A DNA stretch of 33,382 bases from Streptomyces sp. UNOC14_S4. Its GTDB lineage: Bacteria > Actinomycetota > Actinomycetes > Streptomycetales > Streptomycetaceae. Within the stretch, counting starts at the first letter, position 1, and the number at the start of each line of letters is the position of its first letter. The notes below the pieces were generated by a model that ran no database searches, had not been told where the DNA came from, and was given only the letters and a program-made list of their open reading frames with translations. Made by a program: the position numbers and the translations under genes. Location: NCBI RefSeq assembly GCF_020740835.1, contig NZ_JAINFC010000017.1, positions 1-33,382 on the forward strand, given 5' to 3'. Shown here piece by piece: positions 15,600 through 23,533 of the stretch.

Positions 15600-16909
15600 G
15601 CGGCCGTCCCCGTGCGGAGCGGCGGGGCGATCGGACGGACCGGGCCGGGGGCGGCGACGGACCGGGCGCGCGCGGCGGGCGGCCCGGCGGCCCGGAGCCG
15701 GGACCCGGGGCATCCGTGCTGCCGGGGGACGACGAGCCCACGGCTGGGGAGCGGCTCGCGCGAGCCGCCCTGACGCGGCCCACCGAGCCGGGGGACGAGC
15801 AGGTGGGCCGCTGGCTCCGGGAACTCGGCGCCGAGCGGCTGGCGCGGGGGCTGACCGGCGCGGGGCCACCGCCCTCCGGCGCGGGCGCCGAGCGGCTGGC
15901 GGGGTGCCGGGCCCGGGCGGCGGACCTGGACCCCCGCCGCGACCTCGACACCGTCGCCCGGTTCGGCGGCCGTTTCCTGTGCCCCGGGGACCGCGAGTGG
16001 CCAGGGCAACTGGACGACCTCGGCGACGCCCGCCCCATCGGCCTGTGGGTGCGCGGCGAGGCGAACCTCCGGCTGTGGGCCCTGCGGTCCGTCGCTGTCG
16101 TCGGCGCCAGGGCCTGCACCGACTACGGCTCCTATGTGTCGGCCACCCTCGGCGCCCGGCTCGCCGAGCTCGGCTGGACGGTGACCTCCGGAGCCGCCTA
16201 CGGGGTGGACGGGGCGGCGCACAGGGGAGCGCTCGCCGTGTGCGGGGCGACCATGGCCGTCCTGGCGTGCGGGGTGGACGTCCCCTATCCGCGCGGCCAT
16301 GCCGAGTTGATCGACCGCATCGCGGAACAGGGGCTGGTGCTGGCAGAGTTGCCGCCCGGTGGACACCCCACGCGCAGCCGGTTCGTCCTGCGCAACAGGG
16401 TCATCGCGGCGCTCACCCGCGGCACGGTGGTGGTCGAGGCGGAGTACCGCAGCGGGGCCCTCGTCACCGCGCGGCGGGCCCGGGAGCTCGGGCGGTACAC
16501 GATGGGCATCCCGGGCCCGGTGACCTCAGGGCTCTCCGCGGGCGTCCATGAGCTCCTGCGCGAGGGGGCCTGCCTGGTGACCGACGCCGCCGAGATCGGC
16601 GAGCTGGTCGGCGACATCGGCGAGCTCGCCCCGGAGCGGCGCGGGCCGGTCGTGGCCAGGGACCTCCTCGCCCCCGCACTGGCCTCGGCGCTCGAAGCCG
16701 TGCCCGGCGGAGCCGGCGGGGACCTCGGCACGGTCGCCCGGAACGCGGGCCTGGCCAGGGACAGAGCACTCCGAGCGCTCCATGAACTCCGGGCCCTCGG
16801 CTTCGTCGAACGCCGCGATGATCACTGGAAGTTGGCCGACCGGACGTCAACATCGGACATGGGCAAGCCCCCCGGACGGCGCCGGTCCGTGCGGCGAGGC
16901 GGTTCTTGA
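15596..16909 (+). CDS. dprA: DNA-processing protein DprA
   Basis: DprA binds single-stranded DNA and loads RecA during transformation; in Streptomyces it is probably used in recombination more generally. The Rossmann-like core is clear: VAVVGARACTDYG, SGAAYGVDGAAHRGAL, LACGVDVPYPRGHAELI, RFVLRNRVIAALT and VVEAEYRSGALVTARRA. A C-terminal winged-helix-like region (NAGLARDRALRALHELRALGFVERRDDHWKL) follows. At 437 residues it is lengthened by a Gly/Pro/Arg-rich N terminus of about 50 residues. The GTG at 15596 overlaps the comM stop (GTGA); the same frame stays open upstream within comM but without the right codon pattern. Confidence 0.95.
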   Translation: MSGRPRAERRGDRTDRAGGGDGPGARGGRPGGPEPGPGASVLPGDDEPTAGERLARAALTRPTEPGDEQVGRWLRELGAERLARGLTGAGPPPSGAGAERLAGCRARAADLDPRRDLDTVARFGGRFLCPGDREWPGQLDDLGDARPIGLWVRGEANLRLWALRSVAVVGARACTDYGSYVSATLGARLAELGWTVTSGAAYGVDGAAHRGALAVCGATMAVLACGVDVPYPRGHAELIDRIAEQGLVLAELPPGGHPTRSRFVLRNRVIAALTRGTVVVEAEYRSGALVTARRARELGRYTMGIPGPVTSGLSAGVHELLREGACLVTDAAEIGELVGDIGELAPERRGPVVARDLLAPALASALEAVPGGAGGDLGTVARNAGLARDRALRALHELRALGFVERRDDHWKLADRTSTSDMGKPPGRRRSVRRGGS

Positions 16910-17181
16910 CCTGGGGCGATCGGGTGAAAGGGTTAAGGGGGTGACCGCGGGAGCCGATACGGCGACCCCTGTGCGGCCATCAGGGAGGCCATGACCCCGG
17001 CCATGACCGCCTGGCCGACTGCCCGTCGGGGCGCGGCCGGCGCGGTCAGTGGAACGTATCTGCATATTGACGGAAGGAGACTTCCTCGCGCACCGCAGCG
17101 CGTCAGTCACGCTACGCTCACGGGAATCCAGCCATTCGTACCACTCCATTCACGTCACAGCAGAACGGCTCAAGACGACGA
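16910..17181 (+). promoter_or_regulatory. whiG upstream region
   Basis: This 272-base gap separates dprA from whiG. It contains GGGTGAAAGGGTTAAGGG (about 16920-16940), a TGCATATTGACGGAAGGAG patch (17059-17077) that includes TTGAC and an AAGGAG-like site, and no Shine-Dalgarno sequence close to the whiG ATG. A GTG at 17049 opens a frame out of phase with whiG and probably has no meaning. I could not assign promoter hexamers with confidence. Confidence 0.3.
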
Positions 17182-18018
17182 ATGCCCCAGCACACCTCCG
17201 GGTCCGATCGCGCGGCAGCGCCGCCCGCGGCGCGCGGGCCCGCGCGCCCTCCCGCACCCTCGACGCTCGACGAGCTGTGGCGGTCCTACAAGACCACGGG
17301 CGACGACCGGCTGCGGGAGCAATTGATCCTCCACTACTCGCCGCTGGTGAAATACGTCGCGGGCCGTGTCAGCGTCGGGCTGCCGCCCAATGTCGAGCAG
17401 GCCGACTTCGTCTCTTCCGGGATCTTCGGGCTCATCGACGCCATCGAGAAGTTCGACCCCTCTCGGGAGATCAAGTTCGAGACCTACGCCATCACCCGTA
17501 TCCGCGGAGCCATGATCGACGAGCTGCGGGCCCTCGACTGGATCCCGCGCTCCGTCCGTCAGAAGGCACGGGCCGTCGAGCGCGCGTACGCCACCCTGGA
17601 GGCGGCGCTGCGCCGCACGCCCACCGAGGCGGAGGTGGCGGCGGAGATGGGCATCGCCGTCGAGGAACTGCACAGCGTCTTCAGCCAGTTGTCCCTGGCC
17701 AACGTCGTCGCCCTGGAGGACCTGTTGCACGTCGGGGCCGAGGGCGGCGAGCGGCTCAGCCTGATGGACACCCTGGAGGACACCGCCGCGGACGACCCCG
17801 TCGAGGTGGCGGAGGACCGCGAGCTGCGCAGGCTCCTCGCCCGCGCCATCAACACCCTCCCCGAGCGGGAGAAGACAGTGGTCACCCTCTATTACTACGA
17901 GGGCCTCACGCTCGCCGAGATCGGCCACGTGCTCGGCGTCACCGAGAGCAGGGTCAGCCAGATCCACACGAAATCCGTCCTCCAGCTCAGGGCGAAACTC
18001 GCGGACATAGGCCGCTGA
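17182..18018 (+). CDS. whiG: Sporulation RNA polymerase sigma factor WhiG
   Basis: WhiG is the FliA/SigD-class sigma factor that commits aerial hyphae to sporulation. The 278-residue product has region 2 ([33 protein letters not shown] ... [36 protein letters not shown]), region 3 ([20 protein letters not shown]) and region 4 with the [32 protein letters not shown]. The first 25 residues are a Pro/Ala/Arg-rich extension. In S. venezuelae its activity is held by the anti-sigma RsiG with cyclic di-GMP; rsiG is not in this window. The ATG 17182 lacks a strong ribosome-binding site. In S. coelicolor dprA and whiG are, as I recall, further apart; here they adjoin. Confidence 0.97.
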   Translation: MPQHTSGSDRAAAPPAARGPARPPAPSTLDELWRSYKTTGDDRLREQLILHYSPLVKYVAGRVSVGLPPNVEQADFVSSGIFGLIDAIEKFDPSREIKFETYAITRIRGAMIDELRALDWIPRSVRQKARAVERAYATLEAALRRTPTEAEVAAEMGIAVEELHSVFSQLSLANVVALEDLLHVGAEGGERLSLMDTLEDTAADDPVEVAEDRELRRLLARAINTLPEREKTVVTLYYYEGLTLAEIGHVLGVTESRVSQIHTKSVLQLRAKLADIGR

Positions 18019-18024
18019 CGGGCT

Positions 18025-18066
18025 GCGCCCCGTAAGCCGTGCCCTGTAAGCCGCGCCCCGTAAGGA
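18025..18066 (+). repeat. Three 14-base tandem repeats after whiG
   Basis: Units at 18025, 18039 and 18053 read G(C/T)GCCC(C/T)GTAAG(C/G)(C/A). They begin seven bases after the whiG stop. Confidence 0.65.
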
Positions 18067-18120
18067 GCGCGGGGCTGTTTCACTATGCGGCTCCGCCGCG
18101 TGGGCGCGACCAGCCGCAAC
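18067..18120. repeat. Streptomyces-type intergenic repeat, reverse copy
   Basis: It includes GCGGGGCTGTTTCACTATG, a GCGGC-TCC-GCCGC hairpin (18088-18100) and GCGCGACCAGCCGCAAC. The last is close to the reverse complement of the element at 1866-1915. With the tandem repeats it fills most of the 277-base gap between whiG and tetR; the rest (18121-18283) shows no clear feature. Confidence 0.55.
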
Positions 18121-18283
18121 GGAGCCGCAGCCGCGCGCGGAGCGCAAGAGGCGCCCCGGTGGGCGCGGCGGCACGAGCGCGACGGCCGAGCCGCACCGGC
18201 CGCACGGGGTCACCGTTTCCCGTCGCGGTCACCGCTCCGCGGCAAAGGGTGCCGTCGCCGTCGTCCCCGCCATCGGATATCCG

Positions 18284-18289
18284 TAGAGT
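18284..18289 (+). promoter_or_regulatory. -10 element of a leaderless tetR transcript
   Basis: TAGAGT ends six bases before the GTG at 18296, the classic spacing for Streptomyces leaderless genes. The nearby GGGAG is too close to act as a ribosome-binding site. Confidence 0.55.
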
Positions 18290-18295
18290 GGGAGC

Positions 18296-18877
18296 GTGCC
18301 CAGGATTCGAGCGGCCTCAGTGGCCGAGCACCGGACGATGCAGCGCGACGCCCTGCTGGACGCCGCCCGCTCCCTGCTGTCCGAAGGCGGGACGGAGGCC
18401 CTCACCTTCCCCGCGCTGGCCGAGCGCACCGGGCTCGCACGGTCCTCGGTCTACGAGTACTTCCGCTCCCGCGCCGCCGTGGTCGAGGAGCTGTGCGCCG
18501 TCGACTTCCCCGTGTGGGCCGCCGAGGTCGAGGCCGCCATGGAGCGCGTCGACACGCCGGAAGCGAAGATCGAGGCGTATGTACGGCAGCAGCTCGCCCT
18601 CGTCGGCGACCGCCGCCACCGCGCCGTGGTCGCGATCTCCGCCGGTGAGCTGGACTCCGGTGCCCGCGAGAAGATCCGCGCCGCGCACGGCGGGCTGGTC
18701 GCCATGGTGGTCGAGGCCCTGGAGGCCCTCGGGCACGAGCAGCCCCGCCTGGCCGCCATGCTGCTCCAGGGCGTCGTGGACGCCGCCGTCCGCCGGATCG
18801 AGCTGGGCGCCGCCGAGGAGCCGCAGCACATCACCGAGGCCGCCGTGGCCATGGCCCTGCGCGGCGTACGCGGCTGA
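18296..18877 (+). CDS. TetR/AcrR family transcriptional regulator
   Basis: The 193-residue protein has a TetR N-terminal DNA-binding domain (RDALLDAARSLLSEGGTEALTFPALAERTGLARSSVYEYFRSRAAVVEEL, about residues 17-65). The variable C-terminal ligand domain has LDSGAREKIRAAHGGLVAMVV. The inducer and targets are unknown. The GTG at 18296 is supported by the -10 six bases upstream. It converges on the M23 peptidase gene, whose reading frame continues antisense through almost all of this gene. Confidence 0.93.
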   Translation: MPRIRAASVAEHRTMQRDALLDAARSLLSEGGTEALTFPALAERTGLARSSVYEYFRSRAAVVEELCAVDFPVWAAEVEAAMERVDTPEAKIEAYVRQQLALVGDRRHRAVVAISAGELDSGAREKIRAAHGGLVAMVVEALEALGHEQPRLAAMLLQGVVDAAVRRIELGAAEEPQHITEAAVAMALRGVRG

Positions 18878-19753
18878 CGCGGCTCCTGGCGGCTGCCCCA
18901 GCGGGCCGGTCAGCGGCAGCAGCCGGGACGGCGGGCGCCGCAGCATCCACGGCGGCAGCAACGACAGCGGGTCGAGATAGGTCTCCCCGCGCAGCAGGCC
19001 CCAGTGCAGACACCCCGCGGGGCAATGCCATGGGCCGGGCTCCAGAACCCCGACCGGCCGGCCCGCGGTCACCTGGTCGCCCGCGCGCACGGTCGGCCGC
19101 ACCGGTTCGTAGGTGATCCGCAGCGGTGGATCACCCGTCCCGGCCAGGGCGACGGCGACGACGCCCCGCCCCGCGACCATGCCCGCGAAGGACACCGTCC
19201 CGGGCGCGGCCGCCCGCACCTGCGCGCCCGCACGCGCGTCGAGGTCCACTCCGCGATGGCCCGCCGCCCAGGGCGCTGGGGGCGGCTCCCACGCCCGCAC
19301 CACCAGAGGGCGGCCCCCACGTGCTCCCGCCACCGGCCATGCCCGGTCGCCGCTCACTCCTCCGCCGCTCCTGCCCGGAGGAGGTCCCGCGACATCGGCC
19401 CGAACGGCCTTGACGGTCTCGAAGGCCCGGGCTCGGCCGGCCAGGCGCAAGCACTCCGGCACCGGCACCGGCACCCCCGAGGCGTACGCGGAGAGGGCGG
19501 CCACGGTCAGTGACGCGCCCAGCGTCACGGCAGCCCTGGCAGCCCTGGCGGCCGGGCGTCGTGGGCGAGGCCGCGCGCCCTGTCGTACCGGGTCGAGCCA
19601 CCGCGCACCGTGCCGTCGCACGCGGGGCCGCCGCGCACCGAGCCGCCACACGCCGAGCCACCCCGCGTGGCGCCTTCTCGCCCCCCGTGCGAGCGGGGAA
19701 AATCGGCGGGGCCACGGGAAAAGCCGCAGGAAAAGCCAGAGGAAAGGCCGCAT
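18317..19753 (-). CDS. M23 (LytM-like) peptidase-domain membrane protein with a probable spurious C-terminal run-through
   Basis: A membrane segment (AAVTLGASLTVAALSAYASGV, about residues 74-94) is followed by a LytM/M23 domain: HRGVDLDARAGAQVRAAAPGTVSFAG (His166, Asp170) and PAGCLHWGLLRGETYLDPL. In the second motif the usual HxH reads CLH (248-250), so one catalytic histidine is Cys. Such proteins usually act on peptidoglycan or regulate enzymes that do; location is outside the membrane. Start uncertain: ATG 19753 is used, but the first 70 residues are Arg-rich with repetitive DNA and the true start may be downstream. No stop occurs before 18317. Residues from about 292 are antisense to tetR in matching codon register, and their reality is doubtful. 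The domain ends near residue 280. Divergent from rpsB. Confidence 0.75.
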   Translation of the reverse strand: MRPFLWLFLRLFPWPRRFSPLARGARRRHAGWLGVWRLGARRPRVRRHGARWLDPVRQGARPRPRRPAARAARAAVTLGASLTVAALSAYASGVPVPVPECLRLAGRARAFETVKAVRADVAGPPPGRSGGGVSGDRAWPVAGARGGRPLVVRAWEPPPAPWAAGHRGVDLDARAGAQVRAAAPGTVSFAGMVAGRGVVAVALAGTGDPPLRITYEPVRPTVRAGDQVTAGRPVGVLEPGPWHCPAGCLHWGLLRGETYLDPLSLLPPWMLRRPPSRLLPLTGPLGQPPGAASAAYAAQGHGHGGLGDVLRLLGGAQLDPADGGVHDALEQHGGQAGLLVPEGLQGLDHHGDQPAVRGADLLAGTGVQLTGGDRDHGAVAAVADEGELLPYIRLDLRFRRVDALHGGLDLGGPHGEVDGAQLLDHGGAGAEVLVDRGPCEPGALGQRGEGEGLRPAFGQQGAGGVQQGVALHRPVLGH

Positions 19754-19802
19754 GGCGACACCGTGGCGCACTCCGCCGATTCGTGGGGATCTTGGCCAGG
19801 AT

Positions 19803-19893
19803 CTGTGGACTACTCGCGGGTTGTGGACAAGCCCGTCACCCGCTCCTTCCGCGGTCCCGTACACTTCTCATGGCGATCCGGGTCACCGGATCG
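19803..19893 (+). promoter_or_regulatory. rpsB promoter region with DnaA-box-like site and 5' hairpin
   Basis: TTGTGGACAA (19821-19830) is the exact complement of the DnaA box TTGTCCACAA, with a weaker CTGTGGACTA at 19803-19812. A -10-like TACACT lies at 19860-19865. If transcription starts about seven bases later, a perfect 8-bp hairpin with GTCA loop (19874-19881/19886-19893) sits at the 5' end of the rpsB mRNA. The remaining leader to 20067 shows no further clear feature apart from the ribosome-binding site AAGGAG (20055-20060). Confidence 0.45.
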
Positions 19894-20067
19894 ACTTCGC
19901 ACGCCCCGCTACCGGCGCGTCAGTCCCTCTCGGGCAGCCCGGTGGCCGTGTCACTCGGTCTGCGGAACGGTTCCTCGTAAGGGCACTTTCCACGGCGGAC
20001 ACGTCGGGGCGTCAGGAGCGGCGGCCGCCCGGTCGCCGTGGAACCGAGTACTTCAAGGAGCGCGGCC

Positions 20068-20928
20068 ATGGCCGTCGTCACGATGCGGGAGCTGCTGGAG
20101 AGCGGCGTCCACTTCGGTCACCAGACCCGTCGTTGGAACCCGAAGATGAAGCGTTTCATCTTCACGGAGCGCAACGGCATCTACATCATCGACCTCCTGC
20201 AGTCGCTGTCGTACATCGACCGCGCCTACGAGTTCGTGAAGGAGACCGTCGCGCACGGCGGTTCCATCATGTTCGTCGGTACGAAGAAGCAGGCCCAGGA
20301 GGCCATCGCCGAGCAGGCGACCCGCGTCGGCATGCCCTACGTCAACCAGCGCTGGCTGGGCGGCATGCTCACCAACTTCTCGACCGTCTACAAGCGCCTG
20401 CAGCGCCTGAAGGAGCTCGAGCTCATCGACTTCGAGGACGTGGCCGCCTCCGGCCTCACCAAGAAGGAGCTGCTCGTCCTCTCCCGTGAGAAGGCCAAGC
20501 TCGAGAAGACCCTCGGCGGCATCCGCGAGATGCAGAAGGTGCCGAGCGCCGTCTGGATCGTCGACACCAAGAAGGAGCACATCGCGGTCGGCGAGGCCCG
20601 CAAGCTCCGCATCCCGGTCGTCGCGATCCTCGACACCAACTGCGACCCGGACGAGGTCGACTACAAGATCCCGGGCAACGACGACGCCATCCGCTCCGTC
20701 ACCCTGCTCACCCGCGTGATCGCCGACGCCGTCGCCGAGGGCCTCATCGCCCGCTCCGGTGCCGCCACCGGTGACCAGAAGCCGGGCGAGAAGGCCGGCG
20801 AGCCGCTCGCCGAGTGGGAGCGTGACCTCCTCGAGGGCGAGAAGAAGGCCGACGAGGCTCCGGCCGCCGAGGCTCCGGCTGCCGAGGCCGCCGAGGCCGA
20901 GAAGCCCGCGGACGCCGAGCAGGCCTGA
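20068..20928 (+). CDS. rpsB: 30S ribosomal protein S2
   Basis: S2 binds late to the 30S subunit and tethers S1-like factors. The 286-residue product matches throughout ([44 protein letters not shown] ... [10 protein letters not shown] ... [12 protein letters not shown] ... [34 protein letters not shown]). A Glu/Ala/Lys-rich tail of about 60 residues is typical of actinomycetes. AAGGAG eight bases upstream fixes the ATG at 20068. tsf follows after a hairpin-containing 98-base gap. Confidence 0.98.
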   Translation: MAVVTMRELLESGVHFGHQTRRWNPKMKRFIFTERNGIYIIDLLQSLSYIDRAYEFVKETVAHGGSIMFVGTKKQAQEAIAEQATRVGMPYVNQRWLGGMLTNFSTVYKRLQRLKELELIDFEDVAASGLTKKELLVLSREKAKLEKTLGGIREMQKVPSAVWIVDTKKEHIAVGEARKLRIPVVAILDTNCDPDEVDYKIPGNDDAIRSVTLLTRVIADAVAEGLIARSGAATGDQKPGEKAGEPLAEWERDLLEGEKKADEAPAAEAPAAEAAEAEKPADAEQA

Positions 20929-20948
20929 CGACTCACGTCGCGGTAGAT

Positions 20949-20988
20949 ACGGCGGGGGACGGCGCGCGCGTGGCGCCGCCCCCGTCGT
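20949..20988 (+). terminator. Attenuator-like hairpin between rpsB and tsf
   Basis: A stem of about 16 bp (20949-20965 with 20973-20988, one bulged A, one G-U) has a 7-base loop and no T tract. It would lower tsf expression relative to rpsB or mark an mRNA end. Confidence 0.55.
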
Positions 20989-21026
20989 GCACCCGTAGTC
21001 ACTACGACTTCCGAGAGAGAAACACC

Positions 21027-21863
21027 ATGGCGAACTACACCGCCGCTGACGTCAAGAAGCTCCGCGAGCTCACCGGCGCCGGCATGATGGACTGCAAGAA
21101 GGCGCTCGACGAGGCCGAGGGCAACCTCGAGAAGGCCGTCGAGTTCGTCCGCGTCAAGGGCCTGAAGGGCGTCGCCAAGCGCGAGAGCCGCACCACCGAG
21201 AACGGTGCCGTCGCCTCCCTCGTCGCCGAGGACAACACCTCCGGCGTCATCGTCGAGCTGAAGTGCGAGACGGACTTCGTCGCCAAGGGCGAGAAGTTCA
21301 TCGCCGTCGCCGACGCGCTGGCCGCCCACGTCGCCAAGGCCGCCCCGGCCGACCTCGAGGCCCTGCTCGCCTCCGAGATCGAGGCCGGCAAGACCGTCCA
21401 GGCGTTCATCGACGAGGCCAACGCCACCCTCGGTGAGAAGATCGCCGTGGACCGCTTCGCCCGCTTCGCCGATGGCTACGTCGGTGTCTACATGCACCGC
21501 ACCGCCGCGGACCTGCCCCCGCAGGTCGGTGTCCTGGTCGAGCTGGACAAGCCGAACGCCGAGGTCGCCAAGGACATCGCGCAGCACATCGCCGCGTTCG
21601 CGCCGAAGTTCCTCTCCCGCGAGGAGATCCCGGCCGAGGTCCTGGACAACGAGCGCCGCGTCGCCGAGGCGACCGCCCGCGAGGAGGGCAAGCCCGAGGC
21701 CGCCCTGCCGAAGATCATCGAGGGTCGCGTCACCGGCTTCGTCAAGGAGAACGCTGTTCTCGAGCAGGCGTTCGCCAAGGACAACAAGAAGACCGTCCAG
21801 AAGATCCTGGACGAGGCCGGTGTCACGCTGAAGCGCTTCGCGCGCATCCGCGTCGGCGCCTGA
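21027..21863 (+). CDS. tsf: Elongation factor Ts
   Basis: EF-Ts exchanges GDP for GTP on EF-Tu. The 278-residue product has the N-terminal LRELTGAGMMDCKKALDEAEGNLEKAVEFVR, the conserved CETDFVAKGEKF, and two core repeats ending in the FVKENAVLEQAFAKDNKKTVQKIL segment. Length and motifs are normal. GAGAGA lies before the ATG at 21027. It follows rpsB, as in most bacteria. Confidence 0.98.
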   Translation: MANYTAADVKKLRELTGAGMMDCKKALDEAEGNLEKAVEFVRVKGLKGVAKRESRTTENGAVASLVAEDNTSGVIVELKCETDFVAKGEKFIAVADALAAHVAKAAPADLEALLASEIEAGKTVQAFIDEANATLGEKIAVDRFARFADGYVGVYMHRTAADLPPQVGVLVELDKPNAEVAKDIAQHIAAFAPKFLSREEIPAEVLDNERRVAEATAREEGKPEAALPKIIEGRVTGFVKENAVLEQAFAKDNKKTVQKILDEAGVTLKRFARIRVGA

Positions 21864-21890
21864 GCCGTCAGCAGGGCAGCGAACGACCTG

Positions 21891-21906
21891 CGACCCGCTA
21901 GGGTCG
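21891..21906 (+). promoter_or_regulatory. Small palindrome/possible promoter upstream of pyrH
   Basis: CGACCC-GCTA-GGGTCG forms a 6-bp hairpin and includes a -10-like TAGGGT (21899-21904). It lies in the 163-base tsf-pyrH gap. GAGGAGA (about 22014-22020) is the pyrH ribosome-binding site. Confidence 0.35.
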
Positions 21907-22026
21907 TACGCAGCCGATCCTCCACCGGTCGGCCGCTGATGTGACGAGGAGGCCATTGCCGTACAGGGATCCGATGAGAACCCCTCCGGCAGTGGCCTTC
22001 TTCGTATGTGCACGAGGAGAACTCCA

Positions 22027-22809
22027 ATGAATCAGGGTGCGGGCGCCACGCAGGCCGCCGACGACAAGAGTGCTGACCACGGCAAACGCCGGGGTCGGTT
22101 CATGCTGAAACTGTCCGGCGAGGCATTCGCCGGCGGCGGGGGCCTCGGTGTCGACCCCGATGTCGTGCACGCCATCGCCCGCGAGATCGCGGCCGTCGTC
22201 CGTGACGGCTACGAGATCGCCGTGGTCATCGGCGGCGGCAACTTCTTCCGCGGTGCCGAGCTGCAGCAGCGCGGCATGGACCGTGCCCGCTCGGACTACA
22301 TGGGCATGCTGGGCACCGTCATGAACTGCCTCGCCCTCCAGGACTTCCTGGTCAAGGAAGGCATCGAGACGCGCGTGCAGACCGGCATCACCATGGGCCA
22401 GGTCGCCGAGCCGTTCATCCCGCTGCGCGCGGTGCGCCACCTGGAGAAGGGCCGCGTCGTGATCTTCGGTGCCGGTATGGGCATGCCCTACTTCTCCACC
22501 GACACCACTGCCGCCCAGCGCGCCCTGGAGATCCAGGCCGAGGCGATCCTCATGGGCAAGAACGGCGTCGACGGGGTCTACGACTCCGACCCGAAGAAGA
22601 ACCCCGACGCCGTGAAGTTCGATGCCCTCGAGTACGGCGAGGTGCTCTCCCGCGGCCTCAAGGTCGCCGACGCCACCGCCATCTCCCTGTGCATGGACAA
22701 CAAGCTGCCGATCCTGGTCTTCGAGCTGCTCGCCGAGGGCAACATCGCCCGCGCGGTCAAGGGTGAGAAGATCGGCACGCTGGTGAGCGACCAGAGCACT
22801 CGGGTCTGA
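22027..22809 (+). CDS. pyrH: UMP kinase
   Basis: PyrH phosphorylates UMP to UDP in pyrimidine synthesis and is usually activated by GTP and inhibited by UTP. The 260-residue product carries the amino-acid-kinase fold: [42 protein letters not shown], and [42 protein letters not shown]. The C-terminal ATP-site [11 protein letters not shown] is present. The first 20 residues are an extension before the core. A GAGGAGA site upstream fixes the ATG 22027. Gene order tsf-pyrH-frr is widely conserved. Confidence 0.97.
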   Translation: MNQGAGATQAADDKSADHGKRRGRFMLKLSGEAFAGGGGLGVDPDVVHAIAREIAAVVRDGYEIAVVIGGGNFFRGAELQQRGMDRARSDYMGMLGTVMNCLALQDFLVKEGIETRVQTGITMGQVAEPFIPLRAVRHLEKGRVVIFGAGMGMPYFSTDTTAAQRALEIQAEAILMGKNGVDGVYDSDPKKNPDAVKFDALEYGEVLSRGLKVADATAISLCMDNKLPILVFELLAEGNIARAVKGEKIGTLVSDQSTRV

Positions 22810-22860
22810 CGGCCCGAACACCGCCGTCCTCGCCGGTCACACCGGAACGGGGCGGCAACT

Positions 22861-22887
22861 CCGTGCCGGGGGAAGACCTCGGCACGG
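22861..22887 (+). terminator. Hairpin in the pyrH-frr gap
   Basis: CCGTGCCG (22861-22868) pairs perfectly with CGGCACGG (22880-22887), extendable by two pairs. There is no T tract. It may slow or end transcription between pyrH and frr. Confidence 0.4.
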
Positions 22888-22975
22888 GGATGGACAACCG
22901 CCTGCCGGTCAGACACCGTGCAGGAGAAGACGCGCGCAGGGGCGAGGCTCTGCTTACTGATACCAGGAGCAAGTG

Positions 22976-23533
22976 GTGATCGAAGAGATCCTCCTCGAGG
23001 CCGAGGAGAAGATGGAGAAGGCCGTTGTGGTCGCCAAGGAGGACTTCGCGGCGATCCGCACCGGGCGTGCGCACCCCGCGATGTTCAACAAGATCGTGGC
23101 CGACTACTACGGCGCGCTGACGCCCATCAACCAGCTGGCGTCCTTCTCGGTGCCGGAGCCGCGCATGGCCGTGGTGACCCCGTTCGACAAGAGCGCGCTG
23201 CGCAACATCGAGCAGGCCATCCGCGACTCCGACCTGGGCGTCAACCCCAGCAACGACGGCAACATCATCCGGGTCAACTTCCCCGAGCTCACCGAGGAGC
23301 GCCGCCGGGAGTTCATCAAGGTCGCCAAGGGCAAGGGCGAGGACGCGAAGGTCTCGATCCGCTCCATCCGCCGCAAGGCCAAGGACGCCCTGGACAAGCT
23401 CGTCAAGGACAAGGAGTCCGGCGAGGACGACGTGCGCCGTGCGGAGAAGGAGCTCGACGACGCCACCGCCAAGTACGTGGCGCAGGTGGACGAGCTGCTC
23501 AAGCACAAGGAAGCCGAGCTCCTCGAGGTCTGA
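22976..23533 (+). CDS. frr: Ribosome recycling factor
   Basis: RRF splits post-termination ribosomes with EF-G. The 185-residue product is full length: [57 protein letters not shown], and the coiled-coil-rich end with [30 protein letters not shown]. The GTG 22976 is chosen because AGGAG (22965-22969) lies six bases upstream and the family begins at this Met-Ile-Glu; GTG 22973 is one codon earlier. The cdsA ATG overlaps its stop by one base. Confidence 0.97.
   Translation: MIEEILLEAEEKMEKAVVVAKEDFAAIRTGRAHPAMFNKIVADYYGALTPINQLASFSVPEPRMAVVTPFDKSALRNIEQAIRDSDLGVNPSNDGNIIRVNFPELTEERRREFIKVAKGKGEDAKVSIRSIRRKAKDALDKLVKDKESGEDDVRRAEKELDDATAKYVAQVDELLKHKEAELLEV

Noticed and set aside
17049..18035. 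Plus-strand frame overlapping whiG from a GTG at 17049
   Set aside because: It is out of phase with whiG, Arg/Gly-rich, and has no conserved domain.
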